Made by a program: the position numbers and the translations under genes. DNA of 64,000 bases from Brachyspira intermedia PWS/A (lineage in GTDB: Bacteria > Spirochaetota > Brachyspiria > Brachyspirales > Brachyspiraceae), in contig NC_017243.1 in assembly GCF_000223215.1 (NCBI RefSeq), forward strand, positions 496,001 to 560,000, given 5' to 3'. Below, in pieces: positions 1 through 9,700 of this stretch. The notes below the pieces were generated by a model that saw only the letters and a list, made by a program, of their open reading frames with translations, was not told the origin of the DNA and did not search any database. Position 1 is the stretch's first letter, and each line of letters starts with the position of its first letter.

Positions 1-366
1 AAAGATATAAGTTTGTACAGTAAAATAGTTTCTATTTGTAATACTTTTAATAATTTAATAACTAAAGGCGAACATGGTGTGCCATGCACTCCTGATAAAG
101 CTGTAAAAATTATAATATCTTTAGCTAAAAAAGATTTTGACAGTGATGTTGTAAAAGCATTTCAGAAGGCTGTTGGATTCTATCCTAATAATACAAGAGT
201 GAAACTTTCAAATGGCTCTATAGCAAGAGTTATAGAACAAAATCCTAATTTGCCTTTGAGACCTGTACTTTCTATTGTTAAACATCTTGATGGTACTGTT
301 AGTGATGGATTAGAAGTTGTTGATTTATCTACATCTAATGACTTATTTATAAAAGAGATAATGTAA
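1..366 (+). CDS. HD-GYP domain protein, C-terminal fragment
   Basis: The reading frame is open at base 1, so only the last ~121 codons are present. The visible part (turnover of a helix with KAFQKAVGFYPNNTRVKLSNG followed by an asparagine- and proline-containing tail) matches the C-terminal end of HD-GYP domains, where the motif YP-x-x-T-x-V-x-LS-x-G follows the last helix of the HD fold. Known HD-GYP proteins hydrolyse cyclic di-GMP. The catalytic HD and GYP residues would lie upstream and cannot be checked. It ends just before a convergent membrane protein/CheX pair, which fits a motility-signalling neighbourhood. The family call is fairly sure, the activity is inferred. Confidence 0.7.
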   Translation, partial: KDISLYSKIVSICNTFNNLITKGEHGVPCTPDKAVKIIISLAKKDFDSDVVKAFQKAVGFYPNNTRVKLSNGSIARVIEQNPNLPLRPVLSIVKHLDGTVSDGLEVVDLSTSNDLFIKEIM

Positions 367-372
367 TAATAA

Positions 373-711
373 TCAGTATTTTAGCTTTTGTTTTTTGGAT
401 AAAAGACGCACTAAATATTTTAATTCATATCTTGAATAGTAATCTTTTACCATTGTAACACCTTTTTTATTAAAGAAAGAAAAATAATGATATTTTTCTA
501 ATGTAGATAAAAGCTGTGAAAAATGCTCTTTTTCCAATCTAAAAGCTGAGGAAACTTCTTCTAAAGAATACAATTTATCTTTATCTTTAAAGTATTTATT
601 TAAAAACTTATTTGATTTTATTATTATACAAATATTATCAATAATTATTTTTGCTATTAAAGCTATAATAAATAATATTAACGGATATTGTATTATTTTG
701 GGCATTATCAA
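373..711 (-). CDS. Small membrane-anchored hypothetical protein
   Basis: I do not recognise this 112-aa protein. Residues ~8-30 form one hydrophobic transmembrane segment, followed by a Lys-rich cytoplasmic-looking region (KSNKFLNKYFKDKDK) and a helical C-terminal part that has the look of a small winged-helix (a LEEVSSAFRL segment, then a second helix before the turn KKGVTM). The start codon overlaps the stop of the upstream CheX-like gene by 4 bases (ATGA), so the two are translationally coupled and almost certainly one operon. An operon partner of CheX could be a signalling adaptor, but this is a guess. Confidence 0.6.
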   Translation of the reverse strand: MIMPKIIQYPLILFIIALIAKIIIDNICIIIKSNKFLNKYFKDKDKLYSLEEVSSAFRLEKEHFSQLLSTLEKYHYFSFFNKKGVTMVKDYYSRYELKYLVRLLSKKQKLKY

Positions 712-1181
712 TTAGTTTGATTAAACAAAATTAAGTTCATAAATATTTCACCTAATTCTGTTTTATAATTTATAGATAATATTTTATCATTTTCCTTTTC
801 AAGCATAGACATTTGCTCACTCATAAGTATTGCAGGAGGAGTCATATCCAAATCTATATGTTTTGTTGATAAATCATTTATAGCGCTTCCAGCAACCATA
901 TTAACAAATTCTTTGATAGTAGCAATAAATATATCATCTATTGAAGTTATAGATTCCATATTAAGAGCTGAAGCCAATTTAAAAGCAGTTGCTTTGCTCA
1001 TATTAAACATAAGTCTTCCGCTTAAATCTCCAGTAATACCTACAAATACTATAACGCCTCCAACATGATTGGCATTTCTGTATATTCTTACATCACCTTT
1101 TCCAACTTTTGAATTGAAATAACTTTTTAATATAATTACTGTACCTTTGCTAAAAGCATTTACTACATCTAAATCAAACAT
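708..1181 (-). CDS. CheX-like chemotaxis phosphatase domain protein
   Basis: This 157-aa protein has the CheC/CheX/FliY fold signature: a central helix with E-F-V-N-M-V-A-G at about residues 90-97, matching the E-x-x-N-x-x-G phosphatase motif of CheX, and the surrounding beta strands (VGGVIVFVGITGDLSGRLMF). CheX proteins remove the phosphate from CheY and so adjust flagellar switching. It is the first gene of a two-gene operon with the small membrane protein. Its promoter region carries a perfect palindrome over the -10 (1236-1258). It is not next to cheA or cheY here, so the partner response regulator is unknown. The family call is good; the exact substrate is inferred. Confidence 0.75.
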   Translation of the reverse strand: MFDLDVVNAFSKGTVIILKSYFNSKVGKGDVRIYRNANHVGGVIVFVGITGDLSGRLMFNMSKATAFKLASALNMESITSIDDIFIATIKEFVNMVAGSAINDLSTKHIDLDMTPPAILMSEQMSMLEKENDKILSINYKTELGEIFMNLILFNQTN

Positions 1182-1235
1182 ATAATAACACCATATAATT
1201 TATTTTTAATAATAATCGGAAATAAATATAATATT

Positions 1236-1269
1236 CTTAATAGTATACTACTATTAAGTAAATATTCAA
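1236..1269 (-). promoter_or_regulatory. Promoter of the cheX operon with overlapping palindromic operator
   Basis: On the minus strand a TTGAAT (1269-1264) is followed after 16 bases by TATACT (1247-1242). Overlapping this -10 is a perfect inverted repeat, CTTAATAGTA (1236-1245), a TAC spacer and TACTATTAAG (1249-1258). A 10-bp palindrome placed on a -10 box is the usual geometry for a repressor site; the regulator is unknown. Confidence 0.5.
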
Positions 1270-1308
1270 GTAAAAAATATAATTATTATATATTAATTAA
1301 CAGAAATC

Positions 1309-1337
1309 TTGACTACAAATAAAAAGAATGATATCAT
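1309..1337 (+). promoter_or_regulatory. Probable promoter for the SLBB/acidic protein genes
   Basis: TTGACT at 1309-1314 is followed after 17 bases by TATCAT at 1332-1337. The predicted transcript would begin near 1344, about 38 bases upstream of the ATG at 1382. Confidence 0.4.
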
Positions 1338-1381
1338 TAAATAAATTTATATAGTTACGTAAGATAGTAACCGATAATATT

Positions 1382-1697
1382 ATGAGAGATAGAATACTTT
1401 GTTTATCTTTTACATTATTGATATTTGTATTTGGTGTTTTATAAATTTTTTTATAAAAATAAAAATGCAAATAATAAATTAATTAGTATTACAGTAAAAG
1501 GAGCTGTTGTTAATCAGGGAGTATATTTTTGTAAATATGGCATTTCAGTGTCTGAAGTTTTAGAAATTTGCGGAGGTATGACTGAATTGGGTTTTTTACC
1601 TATAGGATTTGATTATAATATGCCGATAACTAATGATACTACGATTAATATACAAAAAAGATATTCAACTATAAGAAAAAATTATGAAGAGAATTGA
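1382..1697 (+). pseudogene. SLBB (ComEA-like) domain protein, apparently frameshifted
   Basis: The frame from ATG 1382 encodes a short basic start and a hydrophobic membrane anchor (RILCLSFTLLIFVFG) but stops at 1442. The frame from about 1425 carries on with a Lys/Tyr-rich linker and a clear SLBB domain: ITVKGAVVNQGVY, then a helix SVSEVLEICGGMTELG, ending in an INIQ strand. SLBB domains bind ligands such as polysaccharide or DNA. Skipping one base in the TTTT run at 1437-1440 joins the two parts into one membrane-anchored protein of about 104 aa. Alternatively translation begins at TTG 1425, which has no good ribosome site. The 3' end overlaps the start of the acidic protein, implying one operon. 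Confidence 0.5.
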
Positions 1698-1699
1698 TA

Positions 1700-3223
1700 G
1701 TGGAAAAAGAGTTCGCTAGTGTTTTTGAAAAAAATAAAGACATCCCCCTTGATGAGTATGAAATAAATAAATTCCTAGAAAGAACTATAGATATTAATGA
1801 AAATGAATTCCCTGTAATAGCTGTAGGCAATTCTGATAAAGAAACTCCTAAAATAAATGGTATAATAACTACTAAAGAATATGAGGAAAAAGAAAATTCT
1901 TCAATTAATGATTATTTAGAAGGTAAAGAAGGAACAGAAGTAAATAATAATGCTTATTCAGAAGAAGAAAATAAGAATTATAAAAATCTTCAGGAAACTT
2001 TAAGTTTATCAGAAAATGATATAGAAGTGGCAGGAGAAATAGTTGATTCTGAAATGGATATGTCTAAACTATTTCCAAATACTAGTGATAATGATAAGAA
2101 AGAAGAAATTAAAGTTGAAAAAGAATCAGAAAATACATCAGAATTAACAGAAGAACAAGCTGAAATAATAAATAATATATATTCTAAAGAAGAAAATAAT
2201 ATACATAAAGAATCTGAAGAGGAATCTTTAGAGGGCTATGAATTAAGCAATATTGAAACTGTAGAAGATTTTAATTTAGACGAAAGCTTTAAAAAAGATG
2301 ATGCTTTAGAATATAATAGTGATTCAGAAGATCTAACTTCCACAGAAATAATGTCAAATGAAGAAAGTAATTCTGAAGATGATAATCTTGATTCAGATGA
2401 ATCAGATTTAGATAGCTTAGAAACTAATTTAAAAGAATTATCAGATGATATAAAAGGTAATAATAAATCAATAGAAGATATTAATATAGAAGATCTAATC
2501 GGTACTGATAATTTATTAAATGAAGATATTAAAGATGAAACTATACGTTTAGGTGAATCAGATCTAGATAATTTAGAAGATACTTTAAAAGATTTGCCAA
2601 GCGATGCAAATGAAAATGTTGATAATAATTCATCTAAAGATATTAATATAGAAGATTTAATAGCATTAGAAAATATTCAAAACGTAGAAGAAAATAATGA
2701 TGAAGAATATTTAGACGATGATGCTTCCGAAGAAGAATCAGGTTTAAATATGAGGGAATATACTGATGAAGAACTTCTTGATATTAATAATATCTTAGAC
2801 GATGAAGAATCTCCATCTAATGAAATAGTCGAAGAAATATCAGAAAATAATGATAAAGATTTATCTTCTTTAGAAGAGCTTGAAAATTTAGAAGAAAATA
2901 TTAATGATATAGAGGAAGAATATTTAGACGATGATGCTTCCGAAGAAGAATCAGGTTTAAATATGAGGGAATATACCGATGAAGAACTTCTTGATATTAA
3001 TAATATCTTAGACGATGAAGAATCTCCATCTAATGAAATAGTCGAAGAAATATCAGAAAATAATGATAAAGATTTATCTTCTTTAGAAGAGCTTGAAAAT
3101 TTAGAAGAAAATATCGATGATAATATAGCGGAAGAAACCGAATCCTCAGAAGAAAATCTAGATTTAGAAAAAAAGAATATAGTGATGAAGAGCTTCTTAA
3201 TGATATATCAGAAGAAAGTTTAA
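1700..3223 (+). CDS. Giant acidic repeat protein, N-terminal part (frameshifted)
   Basis: This frame encodes a very acidic protein, mostly Glu, Asp, Asn and Ser, without a signal peptide or membrane segment. I prefer GTG 1700, which has GAAGAG eight bases upstream, over TTG 1694. The frame includes two 71-aa repeats (starting near 2702 and 2915) and then stops at 3221-3223 because an A7 tract at 3168-3174 shifts the frame where a sister copy at 3915-3922 has A8. The same protein resumes in the same overall frame after two more A7 tracts. Intact, the protein would be about 2,710 aa. The function is not recognised; disordered acidic proteins can act as scaffolds or ion-binding proteins, but nothing here proves that. 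Confidence 0.6.
   Translation: MEKEFASVFEKNKDIPLDEYEINKFLERTIDINENEFPVIAVGNSDKETPKINGIITTKEYEEKENSSINDYLEGKEGTEVNNNAYSEEENKNYKNLQETLSLSENDIEVAGEIVDSEMDMSKLFPNTSDNDKKEEIKVEKESENTSELTEEQAEIINNIYSKEENNIHKESEEESLEGYELSNIETVEDFNLDESFKKDDALEYNSDSEDLTSTEIMSNEESNSEDDNLDSDESDLDSLETNLKELSDDIKGNNKSIEDINIEDLIGTDNLLNEDIKDETIRLGESDLDNLEDTLKDLPSDANENVDNNSSKDINIEDLIALENIQNVEENNDEEYLDDDASEEESGLNMREYTDEELLDINNILDDEESPSNEIVEEISENNDKDLSSLEELENLEENINDIEEEYLDDDASEEESGLNMREYTDEELLDINNILDDEESPSNEIVEEISENNDKDLSSLEELENLEENIDDNIAEETESSEENLDLEKKNIVMKSFLMIYQKKV
2702..3127 (+). repeat. Two tandem 213-bp coding repeats
   Basis: Near-identical copies begin at about 2702 and 2915 (71 codons each) and encode the acidic motif EEYLDDDASEEESGLNM followed by DEELLDINNILDDEE. 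They keep the reading frame. Confidence 0.8.
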
Positions 3224-3720
3224 CTAAAGAAGATGAAGAAGTACTTGATGAAGGCTTATCAGCTTTAGAAGAGCTTGAAAATTTAGAAGAAAATATCAAT
3301 GATAATATAGCGGAGGAAACCGAATCCTCAGAAGAAAATCTAGATTTAGAAAAAAAGAATATAGTGATGAAGAGCTTCTTAATGATATATCAGAAGAAAG
3401 TTTAACTAAAGAAGATGAAGAAGTACTTGATGAAGGCTTATCAGCTTTAGAAGAGCTTGAAAATTTAGAAGAAAATATTAATGATAATATAGCGGAAGAA
3501 ACTGAATCCTCAGAAGAAAATCTAGATTTAGAAAAAAAGAATATAGTGATGAAGAGCTTCTTAATGATATATCAGAAGAAAGTTTAACTAAAGAAGATGA
3601 AGAAGTACTTGATGAAGGCTTATCAGCTTTAGAAGAGCTTGAAAATTTAGAAGAAAATATCAATGATAATATAGCGGAAGAAACAGAATCTTCAGAAGAT
3701 AAATCAGATTTGGAAATGAA
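3175..3720 (+). repeat. Three tandem 182-bp repeats that break the reading frame
   Basis: Units begin after the A7 tracts at 3168-3174, 3350-3356 and 3532-3538. The period is 182 bases, one short of 61 codons, so each unit shifts the frame by one; three shifts restore it. A related unit after 3922 is preceded by A8 and stays in frame. Units differ by only a few substitutions. Confidence 0.85.
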
Positions 3721-6700
3721 AGAATATAGTGATGAAGAGCTTCTTGATATTGATAATATTTTATACGATGAGGAAGAATCTCCATCTAATGAAATATCTG
3801 AAGAAACATCAGAAAATAATAATGAGGATTTATCTGTTTCAGAGAATCCAGAAGAAAATATCAATGATAATATAGCGGAAGAAACTGAATCCTCAGAAGA
3901 AAATCTAGATTTAGAAAAAAAAGAATATAGTGATGAAGAGCTTCTTAATGATATATCAGAAGAAAGTTTAACTAAAGAAGATGAAGAAGTACTTGATGAA
4001 GGCTTATCAGCTTTAGAAGAGCTTGAAAATTTAGAAGAAAATATCAATGATAATATAGCGGAAGAAACCGAATCTTCAGAAGATAAATCAGATTTGGAAA
4101 TGAAAGAATATAGTGATGAAGAGCTTCTTGATATTGATAATATTTTAGACGATGAGGAAGAATCTCCATCTAATGAAATATCTGAAGAAACATCAGAAAA
4201 TAATAATGAGGGTTTATCTGTTTCAGAGAATCCAGAAGAAAATATCAATGATAATATAGTGGAAGAAACCGAATCTTCAGAAGATAAATCAGATTTGGAA
4301 ATGAAAGAATATAGTGATGAAGAGCTTCTTGATATTGATAATATTTTAGACGATGAAGAAGAATCTCCATCTAATGAAGTATCTGAAGAAACATCAGAAA
4401 ATAATAATGAGGATTTATCTGTTTCAGAGAATCCTGAAAATCCAGAAGAAATTAGTGAAAAAGATTCTGACATTCTAAAAGACAATTCTAGTGATGAATT
4501 ATCATTAGATAAGTATACATTAATAGAATTGGAAGACGGTACAAAAGTAAAAAGAACTTCTTATGCTAAAGATAATATAGATGTTGAAGATGCTGAATTT
4601 TCTGATGAGCAGAATTATGTTGTTCAGCATATATATTCTGAAGAGCAAGATATTCTTATGAAAGAAGTGTCTGAAAAAGATGCTCTTACAGAAGAAGAAT
4701 TAGAATCTATTGACCTAGTCGAAGAATTTGATTTGAGTTCTTTCTTTAATAATCAGCAGATTAATAATGATGATAATATTATTGTAAATACTGAAGAAGA
4801 TGAGGAAATAGAAGTACCTGACTTAGATGATGATAATTCTTTAGTTATTGATAATGATGATTCATTAGCAATAAATGAAGATTTAGAATTACCTGAAATA
4901 GATGATGAAGAACCAAAAGAAGTAGATTTAATAAAAGAAGATAATTTAAAAGAAGATGATATCAATATACAATACAATGATAGAAATGTTGTAGTTCCTG
5001 ATATAGATAATGTTGATTATATAGATGAATCAAATTATATAACTGCAATAGATAATGATGATGATGTTATACAATTGTCTGGAAACGAACTTGATTTAAT
5101 CACTAAAGATGTTGAAATCAATGAGGCAGAAGTATCAAAAAGTGAAGAAGAAGATATCATAGATGATTATAGAGAAAATAACTATACTATGTCAGAAATA
5201 TCTGATGAAGAATTAGAAGAAATAGATGATGGTTATGTTAATGAAAACGAAGAAGATATCATAGATGATTATAGAGAAAATAACTATACTATGTCAGAAA
5301 TATCTGATGAAGAATTAGAAGAGATAGATGATGGTTATGTTAATGAAAACGAAGAAGATATCATAGATGATTATAGAGAAAATAATTATACTATGTCAGA
5401 GATATCTGATGAAGAGTTGGAAGAAATAGATGATGGTTATGTTAATGAAAACGAAGAAGATATCATAGATGATTACAGAGAAAATAATTATACTATGTCA
5501 GAGATATCTGATAAAGAATTAGAAGAGGTAAAAGAAGGAGCTACTGAAGCTGTAGATGAATCATTAACAGAAGAATCAATATCTGAACCATTAGAAGAAG
5601 AGATAAAAGAAGAAGCTACTGAATCTGTAGATGAATCAGTAATAGAAGAATCAATATCTGAACCATTAGAAGAAGAGATAAAAGAAGAAGCTACTGAATC
5701 TGTAGATGAATCAGTAATAGAAGAATCAATATCTGAACCATTAGAAGAGGTAAAAGAAGGAGCTACTGAAGTTGTAGATGAATCATTAACAGAAGAATCA
5801 ATATCTGAACCATTAGAAGAAGAAATAAAAGAAGAAGCTACTGAATCTGTAGATGAATCAGTAATAGAAGAATCAATATCTGAACCATTAGAAGAAGAGA
5901 TAAAAGAAGAAGCTATTGAAACAGTAGAGGAATCATTAACAGAAGAATCAATATCTGAACCATTAGAAGAAGAGATAAAAGAAGAAGCTACTGAATCTGT
6001 AGATGAATCAGTAATAGAAGAATCAATATCTGAACCATTAGAAGAAGAGATAAAAGAAGAAGCTACTGAATCTGTAGATGAATCATTAACAGAAGAATCG
6101 ATATCTGAACCATTAGAAGAAGAAATAAAAGAAGAAGCTACTGAATCTGTAGATGAATCAGTAATAGAAGAATCAATATCTGAACCATTAGAAGAAGAGA
6201 TAAAAGAAGAAGCTACTGAAGTTGTAGATGAATCATTAACAGAAGAATCAATATCTGAACCATTAGAAGAAGAGATAAAAGAAGAAGCTACTGAAGTTGT
6301 AGATGAATCATTAACAGAAGAATCAATATCTGAACCATTAGAAGAAGAGATAAAAGAAGAAGCTATTGAAACAGTAGAGGAATCATTAACAGAAGAATCA
6401 ATATCTGAACCATTAGAAGAAGAAATAAAAGAAGAAGCTACTGAAGTTGTAGATGAATCATTAACAGAAGAATCAATATCTGAACCATTAGAAGAAGAAA
6501 TAAAAGAAGAAGCTACTGAAGTAGTAGAAGATTCAAAAGAAGAAGAAAAGCCAGAATTAACTAATGATTATATCTCTAAGATGCATGATGAATATCTTAG
6601 AAGTCAGGCATCAAATGATAATCAAAATACTTCAGATGACGACTACATATCTAAATTTAAGAAGATGAATGAAGAATATGTAGAAAGTCATAAACAAGAA

Positions 6701-9700
6701 GAAGTTTCAGAACCAAAAGAAGAGTTATCCACTGAAATAGAAACAGCTGTAGAATCAGACGAAGAAATCATCAATAATGAAGAAGATTTAACAGACGAAG
6801 ATAAATCTATGATAGAAAACTACCTAGATAAAGTGGATGTATTATCAGAAGATTTAACAGATGAAGAAAAAGAATTATATAAAAGCTATTTGGCTAATAC
6901 TGCTGAAGTAAAAGAATCAGAAAGTAAAAAAGAATCTAATGAATCTCAAGAAATAGAAAATAAAGAAGCAGAGTCTGAATCAGAACTTCAAGAAGATTAT
7001 GATGAATTAATAGCAGCAACAGAAATAAAAGTTGAAGAAACATCAGCACCAGAAAATGAACCAAAAGAAGAGGATAAAAAAGAAGAGTTATCAGAAAAAA
7101 TTGAAGAAATATTAGAAGAAGAAATCATCAATAATGAAGAAGATTTGACAGACGAAGATAAATCTATGATAGAAAACTACCTAGATAAAGTAGATGTCTT
7201 ATCAGAAGATTTAACAGATGAAGAAAAAGAATTATATAAAAGCTATTTATCTAATATTAGTGGAGAAAATAAAGAAGAAATAATTTCAGGAGAACCTAAA
7301 GAAACATCAGAAGAAAATACATCAGAAGCTGTTGATGAAGTAATAGAAGAACAAAAAGAAGAGCCAATGCATGAAGCAGAGGAAGAAATAAAAGAAGAAT
7401 TATCAGAATCTATTGAAGAAACAGAGAAAGAAATATCAGAACCAGAAGAAAATATATCAGTTGAAGAACGTTCCGAAGTAATAGAAGAGCAAACATCTGA
7501 AGCAGAGGAAGAAATAAAAGAAGAATTATCCGAAGCTATTGAAGAAGCAGAAGAAGAAATCATTAATAATGAAGAAGATTTGACAGACGAAGATAAATCT
7601 ATGATCGAAGGCTATTTGGATAAAGTAGATACTTCATCAGAAGATTTAACAGACGAAGAAAAAGAATTATATCAAAATTATTTATCTAATGTAGAGCCTC
7701 AAGAAGTTGAAAGTGAAGAAGTAGAAAATAAAGAAGAAATAATTTCAGAACCTGAAGAAACTATAGAAGTAATAGAAGAATCAAAAGAAGAACAAGCTCC
7801 TGAAGCAGAGGAAGAAATAAAAGAAGAATTATCCGAAGTTATTGAAGAAACAGAGAAAGAAATATCAGAACCAGAAGAAAATATATCAGTTGAAGAACCT
7901 TCCGAAGTAATAGAAGAGCAAACATCTGAAGCAGAGGAAGAAATAAAAGAAGAATTATCTGAAGTTGTTGAAGAAGCAGAAGAAGAAATCATTAATAATG
8001 AAGAAGATTTGACAGACGAAGATAAATCTATGATTGAGGGCTATTTAGATAAAGTAGATACTTCATCAGAAGATTTAACAGACGAAGAAAAAGAATTATA
8101 TCAAAATTATTTATCTAATGCAGAGCCTCAAGAAGTTGAAAGTGAAGAAGTAGAAAATAAAGAAGAAATAATTTCAGAACCTGAAGAAACTATAGAAGTA
8201 ATAGAAGAATCAAAAGAAGAACAAGCTCCTGAAGCAGAGGAAGAAATAAAAGAAGAATTATCCGAAGTTATTGAAGAAACAGAGAAAGAAATATCAGAAC
8301 CAGAAGAAAATATATCAGTTGAAGAACATTCCGAAGTAATAGAAGAGCAAATATCTGAAGCAGGGGAAGAAATAAAAGAAGAATTATCCGAAGCTATTGA
8401 AGAAGCAGAAGAAGAAATCATTAATAATGAAGAAGATTTGACAGACGAAGATAAATCTATGATCGAAGGCTATTTGGATAAAGTAGATACTTCATCAGAA
8501 GATTTAACAGACGAAGAAAAAGAATTATATCAAAAGTATTTATCTAATGCAGAACCTCAAGAAGGTGAAGAAATAGAAAATAAAGAAGAAACAAATTCAG
8601 AATCTGAAGAAACTACAGAAGTAATAGAAGAGCAAAAAGAGCCATCACCTGAAGCAGAGGAAGAAATAAAAGAAGAGTTATCCGAAGTTGTTGAAGAAGC
8701 AGAAGAAGAAATCATTAATAATGAAGAAGATTTGACAGACGAAGATAAATCTATGATCGAAGGCTATTTGGATAAAGTAGATACTTCATCAGAAGATTTA
8801 ACAGACGAAGAAAAAGAATTATATCAAAATTATTTATCTAATACATCAGAACCTCAAGAAGGTGAAGAAATAGAAAATAAAGAAGAAATAATTTCAGAAC
8901 CTGAAGAAACTACAGAAGTAATAGAAGAGCAAAAAGAGCCATCACCTGAAGCAGAGGAAGAGATAAAAGAAGAATTATCCGAAGCTATTGAAGAAGCAGA
9001 AGAAGAAATCATTAATAATGAAGAAGATTTGACAGACGAAGATAAATCTATGATCGAAGGCTATTTAGATAAAGTAGATACTTCATCAGAAGATTTAACA
9101 GACGAAGAAAAAGAATTATATCAAAACTATTTATCTAATTCCGAAACTCATGAAGAAGCATTGAATGATGAAAATAATGAATTACAAGAAGAAGTTAGCG
9201 ATGAAGAATTAGAAGATCTTGTTTATATAAATAATGTTCAATTAGATGAGATAAGAGATTCTGATGTCAATATGCTTGAAAATATTATTAAAGGCAATGA
9301 TGAAGACGGTGTAGAGCTTATAAGAATAAGTGATAAAATAAATGAGAATAATACTCAAGAAGATAATACTAAAGCAAAATCTTTAGAAAATTTTGATTCT
9401 ATGGAAGAGCTTTTAAATAAGGAGACTAATATGTCTGAAGAAAAAGAATTAGAAACTATTGAAAAAGAAAATCTAGATGACAACGTAGCAGTTGAGGAAG
9501 AGTTTAGTTTAGGCGATGACAATGAACCTATACTAATGGAAGATGAAAAACATACTGAAGACGATGAAGAAGATTTTGACGGAGAAATTACTCAGTCTGA
9601 TTTAGATTATGCTATTAAGCTATTTGAATCCGAAGAATCTAGCGGACAATCTAATGAGTACAGCTCTAAACATGATATATTATTATCAGAAAATGAAATT

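Noticed and set aside
3030-4485. Long Ser-rich frames on the minus strand opposite the acidic protein
   Set aside because: They are mirror images of Glu/Asp-rich codons (GAA/GAT read backwards as Ser-type codons), have no ribosome sites and track the repeats of the plus-strand gene.
5531-6530. CRISPR array (75-bp periodicity)
   Set aside because: Repeats are contiguous without variable spacers, keep an open reading frame and encode the acidic protein.
7243-8421. Three similar Ser-rich minus-strand frames
   Set aside because: Same explanation: antisense of the 429-bp coding repeats, with identical spacing.
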